Of a DNA stretch of 19,814 nt, positions 1 through 8,436 are shown piece by piece; positions within the stretch are counted from its first letter, which is position 1; each line of letters opens with the position of its first letter. The stretch is from Nanobdellota archaeon. Lineage in GTDB: Archaea; Nanobdellota; Nanobdellia; Pacearchaeales; GW2011-AR1. The DNA lies in assembly GCA_030640565.1 (NCBI GenBank), contig DAOWJD010000050.1, forward strand, positions 1-19,814, given 5' to 3'. Below the pieces are notes generated by a model. It was not told where the DNA came from, did not search any database, and saw nothing but the letters and a program-made list of their open reading frames with translations. A program made the position numbers and the translations under genes.

Positions 1-1437
1 AATTTCTTTATGAACAGAAAAAGCCTGGCAAGGCAGGTTGTATGGGACGCAATCCTTAAAAGAAAAGATTATGGACAGAGTAAGGCAGGAAAAGGAAAAA
101 AAGTAGTGGTTGAATTTTCCTCTCCAAATATAGCCAGACCATTTGGAATTGGACATCTTCGTTCAACAATAATTGGAAATTCTTTAGCAAATATTTTTGA
201 ATTTCAAGGATATAAGGTGATAAGAATTAATTATCCTGGCGACTGGGGAACCCAGTTTGGAAGACTTATTCTCGGATATGAAAAATTTGGAAGTGAGAAA
301 GAACTTGAAAAAGATCCTATAAATCATCTTCTGAAAATTTATGTGAAGGTAAATAAGAAAAAATATGAAAAACATGCAAGAGAAGAATTCAAAAAACTAG
401 AAGAAGGAGACAGGAAAGCACTTATGCTTTGGAAACTTTTTAAGAGTTTTAGCTTAGAAGAATTTAAAAAAATCTATAAAACCTTTGGAATAAAATTTGA
501 TGTTCAAGAAGGAGAAGCAACTTATAACAAAAAAACAAAAAAAATAATACAAGAATTAAAAGAGAAGAAACTTTTGAAAAAAAGTGAAGGTGCCCATATT
601 GTTGATTTGAAAAAATATAATTTAGGAGTTTCTTTAATAAAAAAAAGCGATGGAGCCACACTATATGCTACAAGAGATATTGCAGCTGCAATAGAACGAA
701 ATAAAAAATACAAATTTGAAAAAATGATTTACGAAGTTGGGCAAGAACAAAAGCTATATTTTAAACAAATCTTTAAAATTCTGGAGTTAATGGAATATGA
801 TTGGGCAAAAAATTGTAAACATATTTATCATGGGCACTATCTTGATAAGAACGGAAAAAGATTTAGAACAAGAAAAGGAAAAGTAGTTTTCATGGAAGGT
901 ATTTTGAATGAAACTATTACTATGGCTGAAAAAGAAATAAAAAAAAGAGAGCCAAAAATTTCTAAAAGAGAATTAAAAGAAAGAGCAATAAGAATTGCAA
1001 TTTCAGCAATCTTTTACGGAGATCTTAAAAACAACCACAAAAATAACATTATTTTTGACATTAAAAAATTCGTCTCTTTCGACGGAAACACAGGACCTTA
1101 TATTTTATACAGTTATGCAAGAGCAAGTTCTATCATGAGAAAAGCCCCTAAAGAAAAAAAATTTAAAGTTTATGATTTAGAGGAGACAGAAGTAGCACTT
1201 GTAAAAAAGCTTTCACAGTTTCCAGAAATTGTTCTTAATGCATACAAAAGTTTAAACCCTTCAATAATTGCAAATTATTCTTATCTGCTTGCAAAATTAT
1301 TTAATGAATTTTATCATACATGCAGAGTGATTGGCTCTGAACAGGAAACTTTTAGACTTGCGCTTGTTCAGTCCTTTAGGCAAGTTTTAAAAAATTCTCT
1401 GAAGCTACTTGGTATAGAAACAGTAGAAGAGATGTAA
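1..1437 (+). CDS. argS: Arginyl-tRNA synthetase, 5' end cut by the window
   Basis: Class I synthetase that charges tRNA-Arg in the cytoplasm. The frame is open from base 1, so the ATG at base 10 is probably internal. Numbering from that Met, the HIGH-type signature is GIGHLRST at about 46-53, preceded by the ArgRS hallmark FSSPNIARPF. YPGDWGTQFG lies at about 76-85. A degenerate KMSKS-like loop, RFRTRKG, is at about 284-290. The C-terminal DALR anticodon-binding domain spans roughly 360-475 and includes NTGPYILYSYAR; the protein ends LGIETVEEM, as family members do. ArgRS is usually about 550-600 residues, so roughly 80-120 N-terminal residues (the Add-1 domain) should lie upstream. The catalytic and anticodon-binding parts look intact. 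The assignment is firm; only the start is unknown. Confidence 0.96.
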   Translation, partial: NFFMNRKSLARQVVWDAILKRKDYGQSKAGKGKKVVVEFSSPNIARPFGIGHLRSTIIGNSLANIFEFQGYKVIRINYPGDWGTQFGRLILGYEKFGSEKELEKDPINHLLKIYVKVNKKKYEKHAREEFKKLEEGDRKALMLWKLFKSFSLEEFKKIYKTFGIKFDVQEGEATYNKKTKKIIQELKEKKLLKKSEGAHIVDLKKYNLGVSLIKKSDGATLYATRDIAAAIERNKKYKFEKMIYEVGQEQKLYFKQIFKILELMEYDWAKNCKHIYHGHYLDKNGKRFRTRKGKVVFMEGILNETITMAEKEIKKREPKISKRELKERAIRIAISAIFYGDLKNNHKNNIIFDIKKFVSFDGNTGPYILYSYARASSIMRKAPKEKKFKVYDLEETEVALVKKLSQFPEIVLNAYKSLNPSIIANYSYLLAKLFNEFYHTCRVIGSEQETFRLALVQSFRQVLKNSLKLLGIETVEEM

Positions 1438-1500
1438 GCAAAACCTATTTAAATAATACTTTCATTAATTAAAAGTAAGCATAGTAAACAAAATTAAAAA

Positions 1501-1506
1501 AGGAGG
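1501..1506 (+). promoter_or_regulatory. Strong Shine-Dalgarno site for the Lys-tail protein
   Basis: AGGAGG lies 7 nt before the ATG at 1514. A TATA-like CTATTTAAAT at about 1446-1455 would place the mRNA start near 1475-1480, giving a leader of about 35 nt. Most genes in this window look leaderless, so this site stands out. Confidence 0.8.
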
Positions 1507-1513
1507 AAAAAAA

Positions 1514-2032
1514 ATGGTTAAAGTAAAAAAAATGAATGAGTCTTTCTTTGCTAAGATTCTGAAAGAATTCAATGTGGCAGGAGAACTTATAAGAGCAAGA
1601 CAAGAAGAAAAACAAGGACTTTTAGATGACTTTGATAGTGAATCTAAAAGATTTTTCTTTGGAAAAATCTCTGAAAAAGCACTTGCATCCTCTGTCAAAA
1701 AAACAAATACAGAACTTCAAAGACTGGATAGAGATCTTAGAGCAAACATAGCAAAATCCAGAAAAGCAGGAGGAAGAGCAACAGCACTTGCTTCAGCACA
1801 AGTTCCAATAAGATACAGAGCAACTCTTTCAGGAATTGTTGGCGGAGAGATTAAAAAGGCAACAAAAAAGAAGAAGAAAAAAGCGCCTGTAAAAAAGAAA
1901 ATAAAAGCACCAACAAAGAAGAAAAAAGCACCTGTAAAAAAGAAAATAAAAGCCCCAGTAAAAAAGAAAAAGCAAAAGAAAGCACCAACAAAGAAGAAAA
2001 GAAAAACAACAGGGAAAAAGAAGAAAAAATAA
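1514..2032 (+). CDS. Small basic protein with Lys/Pro-rich C-terminal tail
   Basis: The 172-residue protein has two parts. Residues 1-112 form a mostly helical, mixed-charge domain that I do not recognise, with no membrane segment or signal peptide. Residues 113-172 are a low-complexity tail of lysine blocks broken by Ala-Pro-Val/Thr, with near-repeats of KKKAPVKKKIKAP. Such tails resemble those of linker histone H1 and bacterial H1-like or AlgP-like proteins, which bind nucleic acid through charge. A DNA- or RNA-binding, possibly nucleoid, role is therefore inferred, not shown. The AGGAGG site and short leader suggest strong translation. It is flanked by argS and a small membrane protein, neither of which explains its role. 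The ATG fits the Shine-Dalgarno spacing. The coding call is firm; the function is open. Confidence 0.85.
   Translation: MVKVKKMNESFFAKILKEFNVAGELIRARQEEKQGLLDDFDSESKRFFFGKISEKALASSVKKTNTELQRLDRDLRANIAKSRKAGGRATALASAQVPIRYRATLSGIVGGEIKKATKKKKKKAPVKKKIKAPTKKKKAPVKKKIKAPVKKKKQKKAPTKKKRKTTGKKKKK
1856..2029 (+). repeat. Imperfect repeats encoding the Lys/Pro tail
   Basis: This A-rich stretch repeats units that encode KKKAPVKKKIKAP(T/V), in two near-copies followed by shorter variants. It lies inside the coding sequence. Such repeats can expand or contract by slippage, so tail length may vary between strains. Confidence 0.7.
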
Positions 2033-2033
2033 A

Positions 2034-2043
2034 TTTATTTTTT
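2034..2043 (+). terminator. T-rich transcription stop after the Lys-tail gene
   Basis: ATTTATTTTTT starts at 2033, right after the stop codon, and includes a run of six T. Archaeal RNA polymerase stops at such T-runs without needing a hairpin. Local AT-richness lowers confidence. Confidence 0.45.
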
Positions 2044-2093
2044 AATTAAAATTTATTTAATTTATTTTCCCTAAATTAAATACTAAAACAAAA

Positions 2094-2100
2094 AGGAGGT
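2094..2100 (+). promoter_or_regulatory. Strong Shine-Dalgarno site for the two-helix membrane peptide
   Basis: AGGAGGT lies 5 nt before the ATG at 2106 and decides that start. AT-rich sequence at 2050-2066 can supply a TATA box. Confidence 0.8.
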
Positions 2101-2105
2101 AAAAC

Positions 2106-2300
2106 ATGGCAAAACAAGGAGGAAAAGTTTTAAACTTTATAGCTTGGTTGACTGGCGTAATCGTTTCTCTAGCAGTAGGATTTGCTTTGATAGGGGGAAC
2201 AATATCTGTTCCTTATATAGGAGTTGTTAATGTAATCGCTGGATGGGTTGTTGTTGTAACAACAGTTATAAGTCTTATACTCGTTATATTAAGACAATAA
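2106..2300 (+). CDS. Small two-helix membrane protein
   Basis: The 64-residue protein has a short basic N-terminus (MAKQGGK) and two hydrophobic segments at about 10-32 and 38-62, joined by a short turn. This suggests a helical hairpin in the cytoplasmic membrane with the N-terminus inside. No catalytic or metal-binding residues are visible. The strong Shine-Dalgarno site and a T-rich stop downstream make it a separate, probably well expressed transcript. I do not recognise a family of known function. It is short, but the start signal and clean hydrophobic pattern make it convincing as a gene. Confidence 0.8.
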   Translation: MAKQGGKVLNFIAWLTGVIVSLAVGFALIGGTISVPYIGVVNVIAGWVVVVTTVISLILVILRQ

Positions 2301-2308
2301 ATTTCAGT

Positions 2309-2329
2309 TATTTTTATTTTTATTTTTTA
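2309..2329 (+). terminator. T-rich transcription stop after the membrane peptide
   Basis: Three T-runs of four to six bases, separated by single A residues, begin about 8 nt after the stop codon at 2300. This is an archaeal oligo-T type terminator. Confidence 0.6.
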
Positions 2330-2389
2330 TATTTCATAATTGTAATTTTGTAAGAAGTATTTCTGGAGAAAATTGTTGGAATCACAAAA

Positions 2390-2399
2390 TTTATTAAAG
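2390..2399 (+). promoter_or_regulatory. TATA box for the first methyltransferase
   Basis: TTTATTAAAG is centred about 25 bp before the ATG at 2419. Transcription would start almost at the start codon, giving a leaderless mRNA. Confidence 0.5.
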
Positions 2400-2418
2400 T
2401 ATCTAACAAAATATCTTT

Positions 2419-3102
2419 ATGGATATTAAAAAAGATATTAATTATAGGTTCTGGCATGAGTACTATCCCTTGATTAAAAATAAATTTATTGGTGAACTTC
2501 CTAAAGAAGTAAAAGATTTTCACAATTCTGAAACCAAAGAAATGATAAAATTAATCTCAATAGGAAAGAAATATCTTTTTGTGGGTTGTGGGGATGGTCG
2601 CGAGATAGAACCAATCAAAGAAAAAAAAGATGTGCAGATCTTTGGTTTAGATTTTGTTCCACAAGCTGTTGATGAATTCCAACAAAAATTTAAGAAAAAT
2701 CCAAATATTATAAAAAAACTTGGATCTGCTCAAGATATGCCTTTTAAAGATGATTTTTTTGATGGTGTTTTCTTACTGTATAATAATTTAAGTGTTGTAG
2801 GAAATCAGATAGAGATGTTAAAAGAGATAAAAAGAATCTTAAAATCTGGAGGATTTTTATTTGGTACTGTTTATAATGAGAATGCAAAAGACTTACAAAT
2901 AAAATCATATAAGGGATTAGATATGACTTATTTAAAGCACGACAATATAAGTGTTACAGTGATTTCTCCAAACAGAATAACTTATACTTCAGAAAGATTT
3001 TCTAAAGAAAGATTAAAAAAATTATTCAGCAGTATTAATCTTGATATTGAGATTTCAAATCTTACCAGATACTCTTACAAATATAAAGTAATTAAAAATT
3101 AA
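2419..3102 (+). CDS. Class I SAM-dependent methyltransferase (Methyltransf_11-like)
   Basis: The 227-residue soluble protein has the Rossmann-type SAM-binding core. Motif I is FVGCGDGREI at about 54-63. Asp78 in GLDFV ends strand 2 and should bind the ribose of SAM. DMPFKDDFFDGVFLLYN at about 106-122 matches the family's motif II/III region. EIKRILKSGGFLFGTVYN at about 136-153 is the usual post-motif helix and strand. The C-terminal 70 residues probably hold the substrate site; nothing in them identifies a substrate. It is followed after 7 nt by a second methyltransferase, so the two are probably co-transcribed. The start fits a leaderless promoter. The fold is secure, the substrate unknown. 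Confidence 0.88.
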   Translation: MDIKKDINYRFWHEYYPLIKNKFIGELPKEVKDFHNSETKEMIKLISIGKKYLFVGCGDGREIEPIKEKKDVQIFGLDFVPQAVDEFQQKFKKNPNIIKKLGSAQDMPFKDDFFDGVFLLYNNLSVVGNQIEMLKEIKRILKSGGFLFGTVYNENAKDLQIKSYKGLDMTYLKHDNISVTVISPNRITYTSERFSKERLKKLFSSINLDIEISNLTRYSYKYKVIKN

Positions 3103-3109
3103 TCTAAGC

Positions 3110-3856
3110 ATGATGCCATCAATCCCTCAAATAAAAGAAGAAATGTCTCGCTATGTCGACTTAGAGAAATATCACAAACATGAAAGAAAACATCCTTTTT
3201 ATGAAGAGATGCTTGCAGATATTCTTTTTGAAATTAAAAAAAGATTGAAGAAAGATAAAATCATAAGGATTCTAGAATTAGGTGCAGGTACAGGAATTGT
3301 TACTCTAGAACTTGCAAAACTACCTTTTGTTAAGATTACAGCAGTAGAGATTGATACTCATTGTTACGAGCTCTTAAAAAAGAATCTTTCAGAATGTAAA
3401 AATGTAGATGTTATTCAGGGTGATGTGGTTAATTTTCAAGCTAGTAAATTATCTGATATTGTTGTCTCTGTTTTTTCTCATGACCACATTCAATATAATC
3501 GACAATATGAACTTGCCAGAAATATAAATAAGAATCTTAGATTGCATGGCATTTATATTATGGGCAATGAGTTGATTCCTAAATTCAAATCCGAACCAGA
3601 ACGAAAAAAATCTCTAAAACTTTATCACAATTTCATTATTGAAAAAGCACTTCAAGAAGGACATAAAGAAGTAGCAGAAATTGAGAAAAAAGCATTGTAT
3701 TCAGGATTACATAAAATTGGTGATTTCAAATTTCATGAAAAAATACTTGAAGAAGGAATGGAAAATGCTGGTTTCAAAGTCATTAAAAAGAACAAAATTG
3801 GCCCAAAAAATGAAAAAGTTGGAGGGGTTTTTGTTTATGTTTTTGAAAAAACATAA
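3110..3856 (+). CDS. Class I SAM-dependent methyltransferase, second of a pair
   Basis: The 248-residue soluble protein has a clear SAM-binding site. Motif I is LELGAGTGIV at about 55-64. The acidic residue after strand 2 is Glu80 in AVEID. GDVVNF at about 104-109 gives the adenine-contacting Asp. The segment VVSVFSHDHIQYN at about 118-130 sits where motif IV is expected and contains His-Asp-His, which could shape the active site. This pattern recalls protein arginine methyltransferase-like or small-molecule methyltransferases, but I cannot name a substrate. The gene begins with ATG ATG 7 nt after the upstream methyltransferase, so an operon is likely. It ends 13 nt from a convergent gene. 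Confidence 0.85.
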   Translation: MMPSIPQIKEEMSRYVDLEKYHKHERKHPFYEEMLADILFEIKKRLKKDKIIRILELGAGTGIVTLELAKLPFVKITAVEIDTHCYELLKKNLSECKNVDVIQGDVVNFQASKLSDIVVSVFSHDHIQYNRQYELARNINKNLRLHGIYIMGNELIPKFKSEPERKKSLKLYHNFIIEKALQEGHKEVAEIEKKALYSGLHKIGDFKFHEKILEEGMENAGFKVIKKNKIGPKNEKVGGVFVYVFEKT

Positions 3857-3869
3857 TTCAATCTAGAAA

Positions 3870-4688
3870 TCACCGAACAGTTTCTCTAAAATTAACTAAA
3901 TAATCTCTGATTAAATTTAGATCAGGTTCTTTTTCTTTACCCATAATTCCGCTTTCAATATCAATACTAACTCTATCTGGAAAGAAAGAGGAAAGCGCAC
4001 AAGCAACTCTTCCAACATTGTTTGGTTTGATTCCACCAGCATAAACCAATCCTAGATGATTAAAATCTTCTATTGAGACAATTTCTTTACCAAATCTTAC
4101 TGCTAAACTTTTCTCATCCAAATCTAAATCAAGATTTGTTCCATGGCTGGGATCAAACATGATGTAATCAATAAAATCTTTTCTTTCCTGAACTTGGGCT
4201 ATTAAAGGCGCGACTTCTCCTTCTTTAACATCTTGAACTCCTTCACCTTTCCAGACAGCATAACCTTCTTGAGGAGTTTGTTTATTTGAAACAGCCATTT
4301 GAAGAATAATCTCCAAACCAGTATTTTTAATTTCTCTTAAAATTTTTGCTGAAGGAGGAAGAGTATTAAGTTGTAATAACGCATTTAAATCTAAAATCTT
4401 TAATTTGGTAATTTTTTCTAAATCCTCCAATATTGTGGAATTATTTTTTGTATAATAATGGATAGCAGGAAAAAATCCATAAGAAAATGTTTCCTTACTT
4501 AAACTTTCCAAATCCAAAAGTTTAGGTTGCCTTGGATTTTGAGTGCCGCGATTTATACTTCCATTAGAGACTTGGTATCCTATAACTATTGGAAAATCAA
4601 AAACCTCTTTTCGGCAAATTTCATATATTCCTTGTAATTGTTTTCTATTTGTGATTCCACTTATGGAAACAAAATTTTGTGATGACAT
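3870..4688 (-). CDS. TrpF-like TIM-barrel protein with altered catalytic Cys
   Basis: The 272-residue protein resembles phosphoribosylanthranilate isomerase (TrpF), which makes CdRP in tryptophan synthesis. The N-terminal FVSISGIT (6-13) corresponds to the TrpF KICGIT strand. A VQLHG-like LLQLNTLPP lies near 104-112. YIMFDPSHGTNLDLD near 185-200 matches the strand with the general-acid Asp and the GGTG-type loop. LVYAGGIKPNNV followed by VSIDIESGI matches the phosphate-binding LAGGLxPxNV and DVSSGVE elements. Two points are odd. The general-base Cys is replaced by Ser10, and the protein is 50-70 residues longer than most TrpF. No other trp gene is nearby. It may be a re-purposed barrel and not a true isomerase. 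It has its own promoter. Confidence 0.7.
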   Translation of the reverse strand: MSSQNFVSISGITNRKQLQGIYEICRKEVFDFPIVIGYQVSNGSINRGTQNPRQPKLLDLESLSKETFSYGFFPAIHYYTKNNSTILEDLEKITKLKILDLNALLQLNTLPPSAKILREIKNTGLEIILQMAVSNKQTPQEGYAVWKGEGVQDVKEGEVAPLIAQVQERKDFIDYIMFDPSHGTNLDLDLDEKSLAVRFGKEIVSIEDFNHLGLVYAGGIKPNNVGRVACALSSFFPDRVSIDIESGIMGKEKEPDLNLIRDYLVNFRETVR

Positions 4689-4707
4689 TTAAAATTTAAG
4701 ATTAGAA

Positions 4708-4717
4708 TATTTATAAG
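4708..4717 (-). promoter_or_regulatory. TATA box for the TrpF-like gene
   Basis: On the minus strand CTTATAAATA is centred about 24-25 bp before the ATG at 4688. It lies just beyond the stop codon of the trmB-like gene, so the TrpF-like gene has its own leaderless start. Confidence 0.5.
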
Positions 4718-4734
4718 AATTTATATCTTGGAGA

Positions 4735-5541
4735 CTATCTAACAGGCTTCATTTCTTTCCATGCAAGTTCAAACAATTGTTCAAGCACACTTGCAAAGAA
4801 TTCTGTGTTTATCCAAATCCCCATATCATAATTAGGATGGATTTTTTCATCATCAAGAAGCATGAACATTAACTGATTTGAATCAATTATTGTAAATCTT
4901 GCCTTTAACTTATCTACATTTCGAACTTCTGCAACTTTCTTAAAGTCCTTTGCAATTTTTAGATTATTACTGTTAATTGGTGCAGCTATTCTTATTTTTA
5001 CTCCTCTTTTTTTGCATTTCTCAAGGCTGGGCATTAATACTTCAAATTTTTTGTTAAGCCCTTCTACTGTGGTTATAATTGTTATTGATTCTTCAGCATC
5101 TCTAATCATCATATCAAGATGATTGTAAAGATTTTGTCTTCCTTTCAAACTTCCAGATAAATCAGAAGGCTCTACAAATTTTACTCCTTTGGTAAATAAA
5201 GTGCTCAGTTCTTCAAGAACCTCATCACTCTTTAATGTTTCAAGCCTTTTCGATTTTTCGTTTGCTTCCATTAATAGATTTTTCTTTACTCTATCAACAA
5301 CTTCTTCAGGCTTTAGTGCAATAAATCTGATTGGCTTTCCAAGTTTCATTACTATGAATCCTTTTTTCTCCAGACTTTCAAGAATATCATAAGTTCTTGA
5401 TCTTGGAACATCAGAAATATTACTTAACTCTCCTGCAGTTGAAGTACCTCTTGAAAGAAGCGCTGTCCAGACCTTTACTTCATATAGATTAAGGTCAAAA
5501 ATTTTTCTTAGTCTGCTTAAAAATTCTTCTTTTACTATCAT
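4735..5541 (-). CDS. TrmB-family transcriptional regulator
   Basis: The 268-residue protein has an N-terminal winged HTH at about 15-75 (LNLYEVKVWTALLSRG, then VPRSRTYDILESLEKKGFI), the standard TrmB signature. A short coiled-coil linker follows at about 85-115. The C-terminal sensor domain (about 120-265) is PLD-like. Its parts are ESITIITTVEGLNKKF, KKRGVKIRIAAPIN, FTIIDSNQLMFMLLDD and GIWINTEFFASVLEQLFELAWKEM, as in TrmB proteins that sense sugars or other small ligands. No ligand can be inferred. It lies between ileS (upstream on the same strand, about 70 bp away) and the TrpF-like gene. Its target may be either of these or a distant gene. Confidence 0.92.
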   Translation of the reverse strand: MIVKEEFLSRLRKIFDLNLYEVKVWTALLSRGTSTAGELSNISDVPRSRTYDILESLEKKGFIVMKLGKPIRFIALKPEEVVDRVKKNLLMEANEKSKRLETLKSDEVLEELSTLFTKGVKFVEPSDLSGSLKGRQNLYNHLDMMIRDAEESITIITTVEGLNKKFEVLMPSLEKCKKRGVKIRIAAPINSNNLKIAKDFKKVAEVRNVDKLKARFTIIDSNQLMFMLLDDEKIHPNYDMGIWINTEFFASVLEQLFELAWKEMKPVR

Positions 5542-5610
5542 TTTTGCTTATTTTTTATTATCATGCCCTCTTTTTAAAGATTGTTATAATAAAAGAGTAA
5601 CCCATATAAA

Positions 5611-8436
5611 TTACTTCTCGGTAACGATAATCGCAATTTTTCCTCTTTTATCTTTGATTGTAAAGTTTATTTCGTTTTTAAATTTTTCCTTATCAGTTGT
5701 AACAATATGAATGTTCTTTGAATTGGTTCTTCCTTGTATAAAGGCTTTATTTTTTTCCAGGGTTTTTTTGAATTTGTCGTCGGTAATAATAAATAATTCA
5801 ATCCTATTTTTCTTTTCCAAACCCAATTTTTTCCTGAATCCCTGGACTTTTCTAGACATCTCACGAGCATAACCTTCTGCTTCAAGCTCTGGTGTGATTT
5901 TAGTATCCAATTTTACAGAGATTTTCTTTGCTTTTTTTTGCTCTATTTTCTTGATATTTAATTGTCTTAAAATAATTTCTAATAAGTTCTTTTCTAATCT
6001 TTTATCATAAGAAATTGTTATTTTTCCTAAAGGCCACCTTAAACCAATTCCTTTTTCATCCCTCGCTGCCAAACCTTTTTCAATTATTTGCAACGCAATA
6101 TCAAATTCCCCTTCGAGCTTTTTATTAATCTTCTTCTTGTCTGCTTTTGGCCAGGCAGAGAGATGAACACTTTCTTCTTTTACAAGTTTCTTTTTTCTTA
6201 GCTCTTGCCAGATATTTTCTGTAATGAATGGCATTATTGGTGCAGCTAGTTTTATTAGATTAAGATAAGTCTGATTTATTACAGACTTAACTTCTTTATC
6301 TTCTTGGCTAATTCTATCTCTTACAATTTGTATATACCCTCTGGAAAAATCATTAAGCCAAAAATCCTGTAAAGTTCTTGTTGCTAAATGAGGTTTTAAT
6401 GATTCTATTTCATTTGTAACTTTTATAATTAAATTATTAACTTTTGATAAAATCCATTTGTCCTCTGGCTTTGAAATCTTTTTTAAACTTGAAACTTCAA
6501 CAAGTTTACTCATATTATAGAGAATATTAATATTATTTCTAGGTTCTTTTGCAATATTAAATCCAAATCTTAATTCTTGACCAGGATCTTGCAAACAATA
6601 AATAAGCCTCATTGTATCTGCACCTATTTTTTCAACCCCCTCATCAACCCAAATGGTGTTTCCTTTACTTTTATGCATTTCCTCTCCTTTTTCATCTTTT
6701 AAACTCTCATAGCCAAAAACAGCTTTGAAAGGAGCTTTTCCTGCTAGTGTGACGCCAGCCCAAAATAAAGCATTAAACCAACCCCTATATTGCCCAGGAA
6801 GATTCTCAGAAATTAGTTCAGCAGGATACCATTTTTTCCAATAAGTTTTATTTTTAAGATAATCTAAAGTTGAAAATACCACAATTCCAGCATCAAGCCA
6901 TGCATCACCAACATCAGGAATTCTTGAAACCTCTTTACCACATTTAGAACATTTAATCTTAATTTCATCAATCCAAGGTCTATGTATTTCAGGAAGCTTA
7001 TCTACACTTGATTTATTAATAGCCTTTTGTTTTAATTCCTTTAAACTTCCAAAAACCTCTACATGCCCACACTCACATTCCCATATTGGCAGGGCTAATC
7101 CCCAATATCTTTTTCTAGAAATAAGCCAATCACTCATATTATTAAACCAATCTTCTTGACGTTTTTTTCCATATTTAGGATACCAGATTATTTTTTTGTT
7201 TTCAGTAATAAGTTTTTTTCTTATTTCATTACATTTAATATACCATTCATCAACTAACCTGAAAACTAATTCTTCGCCACATCTCCAGCAATGAGGATAT
7301 CTATGAATATAAGGTTCTATTTTATAGACAAAATTTCTTTTTTCCATATCTTCTAAAACCTCTTTGTTAACTTCAGAATATTTTTTATTACTTAAAGAAT
7401 CAAATCCTTCTTTGTAGATCCCAGCTTCATCTAATGGTGAAATTGAGGGCAAACCAATTTTTTTTCCTAAGTCAAAATCTTCTGCACCACATCCCGGAGC
7501 AATATGAACAATTCCTGTTCCTTCTTCTTCACTAGCAAGATTCCATAAAACAACCTTATGGGGTGATTTTTTTTGTACTTCTAAATTAGCATAAGGCATT
7601 AGATACTTTATTCCATCTAAGTTTTTTCCCTTCTTTTTCTCAAGAATTTTATATTTTCCTTTTAATTCATTAAGGGTTTTTTCAGCTAACCAGTATTTTT
7701 TTCCATTATTCTCTGCTTTAACATAAGTAATTTTTTCATTAACTGCAATTGCAACATTTGCAGGAACTGTCCAGGGGGTTGTTGTGAAAATTAAAAAGAA
7801 TTCATCTTTTTTTCCTTTTATTGGAAACTGCATAAATAAAGCAGGATGTGTTACTTTTTTGTAACCTTCTGTTACAATATCATGCTTTGAAGAAGCAGTC
7901 CCGCACCTCCAGCACCAAGGGACAGAATCCTTTCCCTTGTAGAGCCAACCTTTTTTGTGATAAGTTTTAATCAAGTGCCAGTTATGAAGCTGATTATTAT
8001 CATTCATGGTATAATAAGAATTATCCCAATCCATCCACATACCAAGTTTTATACTCTGCTGTGTTTGAATTTTAGTGAATTTCTCAACACGTTTTCTACA
8101 AGATTTTACAAAATTAAGAATTCCAAACTTTTCAATATCTTTTTTATCTTTTAAACCAAGGGCTTTTTCTTCTTCTCTTTCAACCCACAACCCCTGGCAA
8201 TCAAAACCATTTTGATATCTAGTATGAAAACCATTCATTGCTTTGAATCTGTGAAAAACATCTTTATAGGTTCTACCCCATGCATGATGAACCCCCATTG
8301 GATTGTTGGCAGTTATTGGCCCATCTATAAAACTCCATTTTTTTCCACCCTTATTCTTTTTTCTTAGTTTTTCAAATATCTTTTTCTGTTCCCAAAATTT
8401 CAAAATTTCCTCTTCAATTTTATTAAAATCATACAT
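5611..8436 (-). CDS. ileS: Isoleucyl-tRNA synthetase
   Basis: Class I synthetase that charges tRNA-Ile and proofreads valine. The HIGH-type motif is HHAWG at 50-54, after FIDGPITANNPMG. CWRCG zinc-type knuckles occur in VPWCWRCG and YPHCWRCG. The CP1 editing domain shows FTTTPWTVPANVAIA and GTGIVHIAPGCGAEDFD. WLISRKRYWG precedes a CxC/CxxC zinc ribbon. AWLDAG and the KMSKS-type HKSKG (588-592) complete the active site. The tRNA-binding helical domain follows, with an archaeal/eukaryotic-type C-terminal region. At 941 residues it is somewhat shorter than many archaeal IleRS (about 1,030-1,050). The start codon lies inside the end of dphB (8-nt overlap), so the two are translationally coupled. 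Confidence 0.97.
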   Translation of the reverse strand: MYDFNKIEEEILKFWEQKKIFEKLRKKNKGGKKWSFIDGPITANNPMGVHHAWGRTYKDVFHRFKAMNGFHTRYQNGFDCQGLWVEREEEKALGLKDKKDIEKFGILNFVKSCRKRVEKFTKIQTQQSIKLGMWMDWDNSYYTMNDNNQLHNWHLIKTYHKKGWLYKGKDSVPWCWRCGTASSKHDIVTEGYKKVTHPALFMQFPIKGKKDEFFLIFTTTPWTVPANVAIAVNEKITYVKAENNGKKYWLAEKTLNELKGKYKILEKKKGKNLDGIKYLMPYANLEVQKKSPHKVVLWNLASEEEGTGIVHIAPGCGAEDFDLGKKIGLPSISPLDEAGIYKEGFDSLSNKKYSEVNKEVLEDMEKRNFVYKIEPYIHRYPHCWRCGEELVFRLVDEWYIKCNEIRKKLITENKKIIWYPKYGKKRQEDWFNNMSDWLISRKRYWGLALPIWECECGHVEVFGSLKELKQKAINKSSVDKLPEIHRPWIDEIKIKCSKCGKEVSRIPDVGDAWLDAGIVVFSTLDYLKNKTYWKKWYPAELISENLPGQYRGWFNALFWAGVTLAGKAPFKAVFGYESLKDEKGEEMHKSKGNTIWVDEGVEKIGADTMRLIYCLQDPGQELRFGFNIAKEPRNNINILYNMSKLVEVSSLKKISKPEDKWILSKVNNLIIKVTNEIESLKPHLATRTLQDFWLNDFSRGYIQIVRDRISQEDKEVKSVINQTYLNLIKLAAPIMPFITENIWQELRKKKLVKEESVHLSAWPKADKKKINKKLEGEFDIALQIIEKGLAARDEKGIGLRWPLGKITISYDKRLEKNLLEIILRQLNIKKIEQKKAKKISVKLDTKITPELEAEGYAREMSRKVQGFRKKLGLEKKNRIELFIITDDKFKKTLEKNKAFIQGRTNSKNIHIVTTDKEKFKNEINFTIKDKRGKIAIIVTEK

